Origin: Nonomuraea cypriaca
GTDB taxonomy: Bacteria > Actinomycetota > Actinomycetes > Streptosporangiales > Streptosporangiaceae
Direction of reading: 5' to 3'
Length of the DNA: 64,000 nucleotides
NCBI RefSeq assembly: GCF_015645445.1
Contig: NZ_JADOGI010000003.1
Location: 98,643-162,642, forward strand
Shown: piece by piece, positions 8,022 to 16,963 of the stretch
Position numbering within the stretch: the first letter of the stretch is position 1
How the letters are laid out: each line of letters begins with the position of its first letter
Notes under the pieces: generated by a model
What the model was told of the DNA's origin: nothing
The model's input: the letters and a program-made list of their open reading frames with translations, nothing else
The model's database searches: none
Made by a program: the position numbers and the translations under genes

Positions 8022-10037
8022 CTACCCAGTGGCGATGAACGGCGGGATCGTGTCTCCGACCGGCACACGAGCCCGTCGCGCTTCTTGGTCTGCTCGACGG
8101 GCGCGAGCGGACAGCTCGTCGCGCGGAACGACGGCCGCGGTACGCGAATCGAGAGCCTCCTCCACATGAGCGCGTTCCTTTGAGAACAGCCGTACCAGGT
8201 CGTGGAACCCATAGCGCGGGCAGCCAGTCGCATCCTGGTCGAGCGGCCTGGCGAGCTGCGCGTCCACAAGGTGCTCGCACAGCTTCTCCGCGATCGGGAG
8301 CGGCACCTCGGCGAGCGCGGCCACCGTCCAGGCGGCGAACCCGCCGGGCGGATCGAGCAGCCCCAGACGGCGGAAGGCGACCTTGGCCGCTTGAGGCAGA
8401 GCCCGGTAGCTCAGCTCGAAGCTGCCCCGCACCTCCAGCTCCGCATGACGCAGCTCGTCCAGGCGTCCCTGCTCGCTCTCCAGACGGGCCGCCATCCCCG
8501 ACACCGTCCAGTCGCTCCTGGCCATCAGCTTGGCCGCGGCGATGCGCAGAGCCAAGGGCAGCCTGTCGCACAGCTCGCCGAGTTCGCGGGCGGCGGGCCG
8601 CTCTCTCGCCATCCGCTCTGCGCCCACCATCCGGCCCAGCAGCTCTTCGGCCTCCTGCGGGCTCAAGACGTCCAGGCCGACACAGCGAGCACCGTCCTGG
8701 GCGACGAGCCCTCCCAGCGGGGAGCGTGAGGTGATGACGACGCAGCAGGAGTCCGACCCCGCCAGCAGCGGGCGGACCTGCGCGGCCGAGGCCGCGTCGT
8801 CCAACACGATCAGCGCGCGCCGGCCTTCGAGCAGGCTGCGGAACAGCGCCGTGCGCTCGTCGAGCCCGGCCGGGATGCTTCTCTCCGGCAGGCCGAGTGC
8901 GCGTAGAAACCTGGCCAGCACGGCTTCGGGGCGTAGCGGGGGCGCATGGCGGGCGTGTCCGCGAAGGTCTGCGAACAGCTGTCCATCGGGAAACCGGTCG
9001 GCGACGCGATGCGCCCATGACACCGCCAGCCCGGTCTTGCCGACTCCGGCCATGCCGTACACAACGCAGAGCGGAAGTTCCCCGCTGCCGTCCTGCCGAT
9101 CGAGCAGCGTGTCGAGCGCGCCGAGCTCCCTCCGCCGGCCGGTGAAGGCCGACACCGCGGGGGGCAGCTGGGCCGGCCGGACTCCCGAGCCCGCCTGCCA
9201 TGTGCCTGACTCGCCGCCCGCAGCCCTTGCGGGCCGTGCCCCGGCACCGGCCCACCGTACGCCTGGTTCGTCGCGCAGGATCGCCGCGTGCATGTCACGC
9301 AGCACATGCCCCGGCTCCAGTCCAAGCTCCTCTACCAGTACGGCCCGGCCCTGGTCGTAGACCTCCAAAGCCTCTGCCTGGCGTCCTGACCGGTGGAGTG
9401 CGAGCATGAGCTGCGCGCGGATCCGCTCACGCAGCGGGTGCTCGGCCACCGATACACCGAGCACGCCCACCAGCTCACGATGCCTGCCGAGATCCAGCTC
9501 CGCCTCGGCCCAATCCTCCAGCACACTCAGCCGCAGCTCCTCCCATCGGGAGGCGACCGCACGCAACGGCCGGGTGCTGATCCCCGCGAGGACCTGCCCA
9601 CGCCACAGCCCGAGCGTCTCACGCAGCAGCGCGGCCTTCCAGGCGAGCGGCGCCTGACGTGCCTGTGCGAGATTCACCTCCGCCTGGTGGGCGTCGAGAT
9701 CGGCGGTACGTATCCGATAGCCGCACGCCACGGTCTCGATCAAGTCGGGATCGCCGCCGGCGGTACGGAATGCCTTGCGCAGGGTGGACACGGCGATCAT
9801 CACCTGGTTTCGTCCTGAAGCTGGGGGCTCGTCCTCCCATATCTGGTCGATGAGCCGCTCAATGGGCACAATCTGCCCGTCGGCCAGGAGCAGCGCCGCG
9901 AGCGCGGCCCGTGCCCGTGGCCCGCCCAAATGGACCGGCCGGCCGCCAACAGTCACAATCAGCGGGCCCAGGATGCCGAACCAGGTCTCTGACCTCATCC
10001 CGGCCCGTGCCATGGGTGAAGCGATGATTTCGTGCAT
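8022..10037 (-). CDS. SARP/AfsR-family regulator with NB-ARC ATPase, short form without TPRs
   Basis: About 671 residues: an OmpR-like winged helix (residues about 20-105), a bacterial transcriptional activation domain (about 110-260), then an NB-ARC/STAND ATPase with Walker A GMAGVGKT near residue 327, Walker B-like ALIVLDDA and a C-terminal winged-helix segment ending GFHDLVRLFSKERA. The chain stops about 45 residues after that block, in low-complexity basic sequence, where AfsR-like proteins normally continue into TPRs. The sensor region is therefore absent and the gene may be 3'-truncated. The start at 10037 (MHEIIASP) has AGGGGG about 9 bases upstream; the frame extends to 10109 without a better site. 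Such proteins usually activate secondary-metabolite genes. It faces away from the second SARP at 10604. Confidence 0.85.
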   Translation of the reverse strand: MHEIIASPMARAGMRSETWFGILGPLIVTVGGRPVHLGGPRARAALAALLLADGQIVPIERLIDQIWEDEPPASGRNQVMIAVSTLRKAFRTAGGDPDLIETVACGYRIRTADLDAHQAEVNLAQARQAPLAWKAALLRETLGLWRGQVLAGISTRPLRAVASRWEELRLSVLEDWAEAELDLGRHRELVGVLGVSVAEHPLRERIRAQLMLALHRSGRQAEALEVYDQGRAVLVEELGLEPGHVLRDMHAAILRDEPGVRWAGAGARPARAAGGESGTWQAGSGVRPAQLPPAVSAFTGRRRELGALDTLLDRQDGSGELPLCVVYGMAGVGKTGLAVSWAHRVADRFPDGQLFADLRGHARHAPPLRPEAVLARFLRALGLPERSIPAGLDERTALFRSLLEGRRALIVLDDAASAAQVRPLLAGSDSCCVVITSRSPLGGLVAQDGARCVGLDVLSPQEAEELLGRMVGAERMARERPAARELGELCDRLPLALRIAAAKLMARSDWTVSGMAARLESEQGRLDELRHAELEVRGSFELSYRALPQAAKVAFRRLGLLDPPGGFAAWTVAALAEVPLPIAEKLCEHLVDAQLARPLDQDATGCPRYGFHDLVRLFSKERAHVEEALDSRTAAVVPRDELSARARRADQEARRARVPVGDTIPPFIATG

Positions 10038-10340
10038 GACGACGATCCCCCTGATGCGGACCCTGTAAGCAGCGATACGACACGCCTCGCAGCGGGCCCT
10101 CCCCATCACTGCCGTGATGGTCCCTGTCTCCCCCGGTCAGGCCTCTGTAGCCAGTGAAGGTCACAACGCCGAGCGCTCGTCGATAGAACAATGGGACCCT
10201 GTGAACGACCGCTGGATCCAGCCGAAGGAGCCGTTCCCCACCTCGTACAAGCTGCTCAAGTTACGCCAGCGGGCAGAATCACCTGCCGACCATGGCTGCC
10301 CCGTGCATTGACCGCGCGGGCCGTCACCGGCGAACGGCGG

Positions 10341-10478
10341 TCAGCACCACTCGCACTCACCCGCCTGGATGCTGACAGGCGCCTGCTGGTGAGAGTCGAT
10401 GTGAGTGGCGGCCCCCACGCCCGCGCCAGAGATCGCCGAGAGCGCCAGTAGAAGAGCCGCGAGCTTTCGCTTGAGCAT
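10341..10478 (-). CDS. Small secreted peptide with C-terminal CEWC motif
   Basis: This 45-residue ORF has a textbook Sec signal: MLKRK, then a hydrophobic stretch LAALLLALSAISGAGVG, then a small-residue AA site. Cleavage would leave about 20 residues ending GECEWC. AGGAAGG sits about 10 bases before the ATG, stronger than the sites of many larger genes here. It lies between two SARP/STAND regulators and is divergent from the TPR-containing one, with 125 bases between their starts. I recognise no named family. A secreted signal or a precursor peptide sensed by the neighbouring TPR regulator is an inference; a disulfide or a modification at the two cysteines is possible. Confidence 0.65.
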   Translation of the reverse strand: MLKRKLAALLLALSAISGAGVGAATHIDSHQQAPVSIQAGECEWC

Positions 10479-10603
10479 CTGAGTATTTCCTTCCTGGTGT
10501 CCGTGGTCAGTAAGTATGCTGCCAGAGCGCGATTTCAGTCCGTTTACAGAGATCGAGGAGGCGTTCGTCACCCTGGCGGGCAGCGTGTACCGGGGGGATA
10601 CGT

Positions 10604-13537
10604 ATGGTTCAACAGAACGAACCGGTCATGCCGACGATCCGCATTCTCGGGCCTTTGGAGGTCAGGATCGCGGGGCACGAGGTGACCGTTCCCGGGCGCA
10701 ACGGTCCCTGGCTGTTGGCGGGGCTGGCACTCGGACTCGGCCGTCCAGTGCCGGAAGATCGGCTGACCGAGTGGGTGTGGGGGCCGGCAGGGGCGAGCGT
10801 GGGCGCATTGCGCACGGGGATCTCCCGCATCCGCACATGGCTGCGCGACCAAATGTCGCTGCCCGACGCCATCGAGCTGACCGCTCACGGCTACCGGCTC
10901 AACATCGCGCGCGTCCGGCTGGACGCCGCGCGGTTCATGGAACTGACCGAGACGGCGGTGGCCGAGCGTGACCCCGCGCGTCGGCTCGATCTGTTCCAGC
11001 AGGCGTTGGCGGAGTGGCGGGCCCCTGTGCTGCTCGGCGCTCCCGAGGGACTACGCGCTTGCCCCGAGGCGCACCGGCTGGACACGGCGCAGCTGACGTG
11101 CGTGATGAACCTGGCAGACCTCGCGCTCGTCCTCGACCGGCCGCAGGAGGCCGTCGATCAGGTGGTGCACCTGGCCGGGCGGCATCCTTATGACGAGCGG
11201 CTGCACGCGCGCCTCATCACCGTTCTCGGCGCGTCCGGTCGTCGGGCGCAGGCGCTGCGCTGGTTCGAGGCCACCAGGAGGAGGCTCGCTGACGAGCTCG
11301 GGATCGATCCTTCGCCTGAGCTCCGTGACGCCCACGCCGCGCTACTGGCGGAGGAGGCACGCGCCAGCGGCCAGGGGACGGCCCGCCCGGCGGTACCGAA
11401 CATGCTCCCGCCGGACGTGACGGACTTCACCGGGCGCGAGAGGATCCGGCAGGAGCTGCGGCGCTACCTGTGTGACGCGAGCAGGAACACCGTGTCGATC
11501 GCGGCGGTCTCGGGTATGGGAGGCATCGGCAAGACCGCGCTCGCCCTGCATCTGGCGTACGAGATCCGCGCCCAGTTTCCCGGCGGGCAGCTGTACATGG
11601 ACCTGCACGGCACGGGGACACGGACCGAGCCAGTCGATCCGACCGAAGTGCTCAGCCGGTTCCTGCGGATCCTGGGCGTGGGCGGCGACTCGATCCCGCC
11701 GACCCTCGACGAGCGAGCCGAGCTGTTCCGCACGCTGATGTCCGATCGCCGGGCACTGATCATCCTGGACAACGCAACCGACGCGGCCCACGTCATGCCG
11801 GTACTCCCGGGAAGCCCGTCCTGCGCCGTCATCATCACCAGCCGCAGGTCCCTGGGGGCGCTCGCCGGAGCCTGGCATGTGGATCTCGACGTGCTGAGCC
11901 CGTCGCAGGCCACGACATTGCTGGAGCGGATCGTGGGTAAGGAGCGGCTGGCCCGAGATCCCGCCGCGGCCCGGGAGTTGCCGTCTCTGTGCGGCTACCT
12001 CCCGCTGGCCCTGCGCATCGCCGGCGCCCGCCTGGCGGCCAAGCGACACTGGACCACCACCACGCTGGTGGCGCATCTCAGCGACGAGCGGCGCAGGCTG
12101 GACGAGTTCGCCTACGGGCCGCTGCATGTGCGTGCCGTCTTCGCACTCAGCTACCAGGGCCTGGAGCCGGAGGAGCAGCGCGCCTTCCGGCGGCTGGGGC
12201 TCATCGAGGTCACCAGCTTCGCCTCGTGGGCGGCCGCCGCGCTCCTCGATGTCGACGTTCCCGAAGCGGACAGGTTACTCGAAACCCTGGTTGACGCCCA
12301 GTTGCTGCAGGTCGCCGCGAACGACTCGGCCGGGCGGACGCGCTACCTCTTCCACGATCTGGTACGGCTGTTCTCGCGGGAGATGGGTGAGGCCGAGGAC
12401 CCGGCCCAGGTGCGCAAGGACGCTGTCGAACGCATGCTGAGCTGCCTGCTGTCGGTCAGCAGAGGGGCTTACAGCGCGCTGTACGGCGGCGAACACCAGA
12501 TCGTACGCGGTTCTCCCAAGCGCTGGCGCCTGCCCGCCGACTACGTGGAGGAACTGGTCGCCGATCCGGTGGAGTGGTTCGAGACCGAGCGGCTGACCAT
12601 CGTCAACGCGGTGCACCTGGCCGCGAGCGCCGGCCACGAGGACCTCTCCTGGGACCTGGCCTGTACGACCTCGATCTTCTTCTCGCTTCTGAAGTACCTC
12701 GACGACCAGCACACGACACTCGAGACCGGCTACGCGGCGGCCGAGCGGGCGGGCGATGTCCGCGGTATGGCGGCGGTGCTCCAGCGGCGCGGGATGCTCC
12801 ACGTGGACAAGGCGCTCTACGACCTGGGGACAGCCGATTACGACCGCTCGCTGGAGCTGTTCCAGGAAGCGGGTGACGTCCACGGCCAAGGCATCGCCCG
12901 GACCTACCTGGCGATGGTCGATCGTTTCGTGGGCCGCTTCGACCAGGCCATGGGCCGCTACGAACAGGCGCTGGAGGAGCTGAGAGAGGCGGGCGACCTG
13001 GGCACCGAGGCGTTTGTCCTGCGCAATATAGCCCAGATCCACCTCGACCAGGACCGGCTCCAGCTCGCCAGGGTCAACTTCGAAGCCGCCCTGGCGATCT
13101 ACGAGCCGCTGAACACCCCGCGCGGCCTCGCGCAGACCCTCTACTGGCTGGGCAGCCTCGATCTGCGAGAGAAGAGGTACGGCGAAGCCCGCGACGCCTT
13201 CACCAGAACCCTGACCAGCGCACGCACGATCGGAGACCGCGTAGGAGAGTCCCTGGCTCTGCACGGCCTGGGAGAGTCGAGCATGCGGCAAGGACTGCTG
13301 GAGGAGGCCGAGGCCGCCCTGACCCAGGCCGTGGACATCACTCAGAGTCTCAAGAGCCGGCTCATCCAGGCCCGCGTGAGAACGTCGCTCGGCGAGCTCT
13401 ACCACGTGGCCGGCCGAACCGCGGAAGCCGCCGCCCAACTGGAGACCGCCGTGGAGATCGCCAAGACCATCGGCACCAAACCCATCGAGGAACGAGCCGC
13501 GGAACTCCTGGATGAGGTTCGTAGCACGATTGACTGA
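10604..13537 (+). CDS. SARP/AfsR-family STAND regulator with TPR sensor domain
   Basis: The 977-residue AfsR-like architecture is complete: OmpR-type winged helix (residues about 9-100), bacterial transcriptional activation domain (about 105-250), NB-ARC ATPase with Walker A GMGGIGKTA at about 304-312 and Walker B-like ALIILDNA, a winged-helix segment ending FHDLVRLFSRE, and at least six TPR units from about 690 to the end (for example AVLQRRGMLHVDKALYDLGT and LGTEAFVLRNIAQIHLDQD). The ATG follows a run of six G residues about 6 bases away. A TTA codon at 12275-12277 could make translation depend on the rare leucyl-tRNA BldA, as known for several streptomycete regulators. TPR domains of such proteins usually receive a peptide or protein signal; the 45-residue secreted peptide divergent from it is the obvious local candidate. 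Targets are unknown. Confidence 0.92.
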   Translation: MVQQNEPVMPTIRILGPLEVRIAGHEVTVPGRNGPWLLAGLALGLGRPVPEDRLTEWVWGPAGASVGALRTGISRIRTWLRDQMSLPDAIELTAHGYRLNIARVRLDAARFMELTETAVAERDPARRLDLFQQALAEWRAPVLLGAPEGLRACPEAHRLDTAQLTCVMNLADLALVLDRPQEAVDQVVHLAGRHPYDERLHARLITVLGASGRRAQALRWFEATRRRLADELGIDPSPELRDAHAALLAEEARASGQGTARPAVPNMLPPDVTDFTGRERIRQELRRYLCDASRNTVSIAAVSGMGGIGKTALALHLAYEIRAQFPGGQLYMDLHGTGTRTEPVDPTEVLSRFLRILGVGGDSIPPTLDERAELFRTLMSDRRALIILDNATDAAHVMPVLPGSPSCAVIITSRRSLGALAGAWHVDLDVLSPSQATTLLERIVGKERLARDPAAARELPSLCGYLPLALRIAGARLAAKRHWTTTTLVAHLSDERRRLDEFAYGPLHVRAVFALSYQGLEPEEQRAFRRLGLIEVTSFASWAAAALLDVDVPEADRLLETLVDAQLLQVAANDSAGRTRYLFHDLVRLFSREMGEAEDPAQVRKDAVERMLSCLLSVSRGAYSALYGGEHQIVRGSPKRWRLPADYVEELVADPVEWFETERLTIVNAVHLAASAGHEDLSWDLACTTSIFFSLLKYLDDQHTTLETGYAAAERAGDVRGMAAVLQRRGMLHVDKALYDLGTADYDRSLELFQEAGDVHGQGIARTYLAMVDRFVGRFDQAMGRYEQALEELREAGDLGTEAFVLRNIAQIHLDQDRLQLARVNFEAALAIYEPLNTPRGLAQTLYWLGSLDLREKRYGEARDAFTRTLTSARTIGDRVGESLALHGLGESSMRQGLLEEAEAALTQAVDITQSLKSRLIQARVRTSLGELYHVAGRTAEAAAQLETAVEIAKTIGTKPIEERAAELLDEVRSTID

Positions 13538-13735
13538 GTTCTTTCCATTCGTCCCAGGCCTGGCCCCACCGTGACACACCCCCACCCCCGTGGAGCCGAT
13601 CACACCATTCTCCCCACCGGAGCGTTTGTTCGTCACTTGTTTTGTTCGCCGGGCACCACCGACAGCGAACAGGCATTCCTGCGATAGACAGACGACCGAC
13701 CGCTGCAAATTCCGGTTCAAGGAGGACCGATTCAC

Positions 13736-14125
13736 ATGGAGAACTCTCACCGGCGGCGTCCGCGATCAGGAACCCGACTCCGGGCTACCTGCCTGGCGCT
13801 GCTCGGAGCCGCATCCATCGCAACCCCGCTGATCGCGTCCCCGGCCAACGCCGTGTCCGCCCCCGCTCGTCTGGCGCTTTCTGCGACGTCAACCTTCGTC
13901 GCGTACTCGGGGTCGAGCTTCAGCGGAGACTCGGAAGGCATCCAGGGCTGTGGGCTCCACACCATCAGCTACCACGGGTCCTACAAGTGGTACGCGAATG
14001 GGCAGAGCGGGCACCTGTTCAACAATTCCACAGGCAGTGGCGTCCCCCACACCCGGCTCGCCTCGGACGACAACGCGGAATCCGGGAGCGGCTTCGCGTG
14101 GGGAAGCATTTTGATCGTCTGCTGA
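13736..14125 (+). CDS. Small secreted protein, possibly beta/gamma-crystallin-like
   Basis: The 129-residue preprotein has a long positively charged n-region (MENSHRRRPRSGTRLRAT), a hydrophobic core and a cleavage site near PANA-VSA at about residue 40. The mature 90 residues contain YSGSSFSGDSEGIQGCG and SYKWYANGQSGHLFN, which resemble the strand/turn pattern of small secreted beta/gamma-crystallin-like or inhibitor-like proteins of actinomycetes. Two cysteines (in GCG and the penultimate residue) could form one disulfide. AAGGAGG precedes the ATG by 10 bases. It stands 200 bases after the SARP regulator and may be one of its targets; function unknown. Confidence 0.7.
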   Translation: MENSHRRRPRSGTRLRATCLALLGAASIATPLIASPANAVSAPARLALSATSTFVAYSGSSFSGDSEGIQGCGLHTISYHGSYKWYANGQSGHLFNNSTGSGVPHTRLASDDNAESGSGFAWGSILIVC

Positions 14126-14270
14126 TCCCTGACCTGTACCCGCAAGGGGAAGGACTCGAGGCCACCTCGGCATGTCGTTGTCTCATGCCGAGTTCTCTGT
14201 CTCATCCACGCATGTAGCTCACCTGGCGCGGCAAACCCGGCAGGAACCGGGGTTGCCGCGCCAGGCGTGG

Positions 14271-15710
14271 TCACGGTGCGCGGTCGACGATGCGGAAGGC
14301 GTGGACCAGGTCGTGGGTGCCGGGGCCGGGAGTCAGGAGGTTGAGGCCGAGCAGGCGTTCTGCGGTGCGCAGGCGGGCCCGTACCGTGGCGCGGCTGATG
14401 CCGAGGACTCGGGCGGTCCGCTGGGCGTCCGTGTCGGCCTCGACCCAGGCTCGCAGCGTCTCCACGACGGCGCGGTCGTCATGGAGGGGTTTGAGGAAGG
14501 CGCGGGCCCAGCCGACTGCCTCCTCGGTGGTGAGCAGGCCGTCCAGCGAGGGCACCGGCGTGACCTCGCCGACCGGCGGCGGAACGTCGCCGACGGCCAG
14601 GGCCAGGGCGAGTTCGGCACGGTCGTGTGCCCTGTGCAGGTCCAGGCCGAGGGCCTGCTCGACCTGACGCAGGTGAGAGGTGACCGTGTTGCGGCTGATG
14701 CCGAGCAGCCGCGCCACTCCGGAGCGGGGGAAGGCCAGGGCGAGGCGGGCCACGTCGTGGGTGAGCCGGGGCGCCGAGCCGATCGGCCGCAGGGTTGCCC
14801 CGGCCCAGGCGAGCGCCGGCCGCCGGGGGAGCACCCTGGCCAGTGACGCGTGGCCCTGGTAGGTGGCGACCCGTCCCGGCAGCTGACGCGCGACGGCCAG
14901 AGCGTGCCGGGCCTGGTCGTACGCCTCCGCCGTCGCCGCCAAGGGGTGCGGGACGCTGATGCCGAGCTCGTAGCCCGGGTTGTCGCGCACCAGCGCCGAC
15001 ACGAGCGCGCTCAGGTCACCGTGCTCTTGCGCCTCGTCCTCGGGGACGAGACAGATGAGGTGGTCGTCGTAGACCGGGCAGCGCACCATCAGGCCCCTGC
15101 CGTGATAGCCCAGCTCGTCCTGGTACGTGTCGGCCAGCCGGACACGGTCCTGCGGCGGGCACCGTAACAAGTGCACGCGCACGGCATCGGCCTCCAGCAA
15201 CGGAGGGACGGACCCGGCCGTCATCCGGCGGGCCATGGTGACGTCGGCCGCCATCAGCGCCATGAAGATCGCCAGCCGGTGCCGTTCCGCCATCCACTGG
15301 TAGCGGCCGGCGAGGTCGTCGGCGTGCCGCAGCCGCCGCACGACGTCCAGCACGACGCCGGCGTGGGAGGCGAGCGCGCTCGCCTCGCGGGTGAGCGGCG
15401 ACGCGCCCGCCACCACCAGCACCGCGCGCGGCACGCGCCGGCCCAGCGCCTCACACTGCACCTGCAGGTCGCCCGCCCGCGTGGCGACGGCGCGCACCCG
15501 TCCGTCCGCCACCTGCGCCAGCACCAGCCGGAGCGCGGCGATCGTGCCGGGTGTGAGGCCCGCCGTCGACGCCTCCACCCTTCCGCGCTCGTCCACCACG
15601 GCGATGTGCGCGCCGGTCTGCCGCCGCAGCCAGTCGACGAGCCGCTGCGGAGTCAGGTCGGCGCCCTGGAACGCGAACAGCCTCAGCTGCCGCAGTAACT
15701 CGTCGAGCAT
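14271..15710 (-). CDS. PucR/CdaR-type transcriptional regulator
   Basis: The 479-residue regulator has an N-terminal sensor-like region (to about residue 250), a GGDEF-like central domain and two PucR-type helix-turn-helix blocks. The first is SGVARLLGISRNTVTSHLRQ near residue 335; the second, QRTARVLGISRATVRARL, lies near residue 440. Each is followed by an aspartate/leucine-rich helix (for example AERLLGLNLL). The ATG at 15710 follows GAGGAAAT. The family responds to small metabolites such as purines, amino acids or proline; no adjacent metabolic operon reveals the ligand here. Confidence 0.85.
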   Translation of the reverse strand: MLDELLRQLRLFAFQGADLTPQRLVDWLRRQTGAHIAVVDERGRVEASTAGLTPGTIAALRLVLAQVADGRVRAVATRAGDLQVQCEALGRRVPRAVLVVAGASPLTREASALASHAGVVLDVVRRLRHADDLAGRYQWMAERHRLAIFMALMAADVTMARRMTAGSVPPLLEADAVRVHLLRCPPQDRVRLADTYQDELGYHGRGLMVRCPVYDDHLICLVPEDEAQEHGDLSALVSALVRDNPGYELGISVPHPLAATAEAYDQARHALAVARQLPGRVATYQGHASLARVLPRRPALAWAGATLRPIGSAPRLTHDVARLALAFPRSGVARLLGISRNTVTSHLRQVEQALGLDLHRAHDRAELALALAVGDVPPPVGEVTPVPSLDGLLTTEEAVGWARAFLKPLHDDRAVVETLRAWVEADTDAQRTARVLGISRATVRARLRTAERLLGLNLLTPGPGTHDLVHAFRIVDRAP

Positions 15711-15951
15711 TTACGGATTTCCTCGGCAGGCGACGACGTGAAGCTCTTTCACGCCAACGTCCTAGCACCAACCCACCGTGAAGACACACGTTTCCCCATA
15801 ACGCGGGAACGCGGATTTCACCGTGCACCGTGCGCACCCGACCGTGCCCGGCTGAGCACTGTGCGCATTGCCCTGTTTCCGCCGCTGCTCTTACCGTCCT
15901 CTTTCGCCGGTGGTGATGAAACGGCAGTGCCGCTGACGGAGAGGGAAACTC
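15711..15951. other. Divergent intergenic region, no gene seen
   Basis: This 241-base gap separates the PucR regulator from the lipoprotein gene. It is less GC-rich than its surroundings and must hold both promoters. I could not identify a definite operator, -10 or -35 element. Confidence 0.4.
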
Positions 15952-16137
15952 ATGGCCAGGACCTCTTTCAACGCCGCCGCCCTGGTGCCGGTCGTCCTGG
16001 CCGCGGCTTGCGGGGGCGGCGACCAGGCGGCGGCACCCCGACCCACGACGGCGCCCTCCACAACGGCACGGCCAGTCCGGAAAGGGCCGCACGGCCTTGC
16101 GGATCTCCCCTCGCGGCCGGGCGAAAGTCTGAGGTGA
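15952..16137 (+). CDS. Very small lipoprotein
   Basis: This 61-residue ORF has a lipobox (VVLAAACGGG), so the mature lipid-anchored chain would be only about 41 residues, rich in Ala, Pro and Thr and without obvious fold. GGAGAGG lies 7 bases before the ATG. The next gene starts 8 bases after its stop, so it leads a three-gene operon with a coiled-coil protein and a sensor propeller. It could be a small membrane anchor or the front end of a truncated lipoprotein. Confidence 0.6.
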   Translation: MARTSFNAAALVPVVLAAACGGGDQAAAPRPTTAPSTTARPVRKGPHGLADLPSRPGESLR

Positions 16138-16144
16138 TCGAGCG

Positions 16145-16963
16145 ATGTCCGACAGCCTGATACTCCGATCGGACGAGACCGCCGACGTCGTCGACTCGAC
16201 CAACGAGGTCCGAGACCACGTCGTCCGTACGCTGGCCGGCTACATCGAACTGTCGGCCACCATGCGCGAATTCGAGGACGCGTTCAGCACGCAGGTCCTG
16301 CACAAAGCCCACCGGCTGCACGAGCTGATCGAGGAGCGCAGGCGCCTGGAAGGCGAGTGCGAACGCATCAGGAAGACGATCGAGCGCGGCGGCTACTCCC
16401 GCGCCGAGGAGCTCGAGAACGACGTGCGCGCGGTGCTCGCGCCGCCCGGCGACGAGGACGAGGCAGGCGGCGGGCCACCGATCGCCGACAGGCCGCCCGC
16501 CGACCTCGATGACGATCTCGACGCCGCCATGAAGGAGGGGATCGTCCGGGCGTTCAAACACGTCGTCCTGCCCCGTGTGCATGCGGACACCTCGGACACC
16601 CCGTACTCGATTTTCGAGGTGGCCTACTCCGCGTACAAATCCCAGGATTACGTGATCATGGAGGCTTTCGTCATTCAGTACCGCGGTGCGGTCGGCCCGT
16701 CGGGGAAGAGCGGTGTGCTCCTGACACGCGCGCAGTTGGTGAGCCGCCTGGCGGAATACCGGGCGGCCGCTCAGCGGCTGGACGCCCGTTACCAGGCGTT
16801 GCGCCGGAACACCACTGAGGAGGAACTGCGCGCCCCGGAGCAGACCCTCCTGAGGATGCGCGGGCAGAACGAGAAGTTCCGGCAGGCCATCCTCGCGGAG
16901 AACGAGCGCCTGCGCGAACTCCGCCTGCGCCTCCAGGCCCTGGCCGAAGGGACGGTCCGATGA
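16145..16963 (+). CDS. Coiled-coil protein of unknown function
   Basis: The 272-residue soluble protein contains two strongly helical, charged regions: residues about 45-95 (HKAHRLHELIEERRRLEGEC) and about 195-270 (RLDARYQALRRNT onward to LRELRLRLQALAE). Both have heptad-like Leu/Ile spacing expected of coiled coils. They flank an acidic Pro/Gly linker (about 100-125) and a small middle domain containing PYSIFEVAYSAYKSQDY and YVIMEAFVIQYRG. I recognise no named family. Its stop overlaps the next start by four bases (ATGA), so it is translationally coupled to the propeller protein, suggesting the two act together. Confidence 0.75.
   Translation: MSDSLILRSDETADVVDSTNEVRDHVVRTLAGYIELSATMREFEDAFSTQVLHKAHRLHELIEERRRLEGECERIRKTIERGGYSRAEELENDVRAVLAPPGDEDEAGGGPPIADRPPADLDDDLDAAMKEGIVRAFKHVVLPRVHADTSDTPYSIFEVAYSAYKSQDYVIMEAFVIQYRGAVGPSGKSGVLLTRAQLVSRLAEYRAAAQRLDARYQALRRNTTEEELRAPEQTLLRMRGQNEKFRQAILAENERLRELRLRLQALAEGTVR

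Noticed and set aside
10201..10311. Possible 36-residue ORF (VNDRWIQPKEPFPTSYKLLK...) between the two SARP genes
   Set aside because: No ribosome site, no signal peptide and no family; it might be a small leaderless peptide, but support is too thin to annotate.
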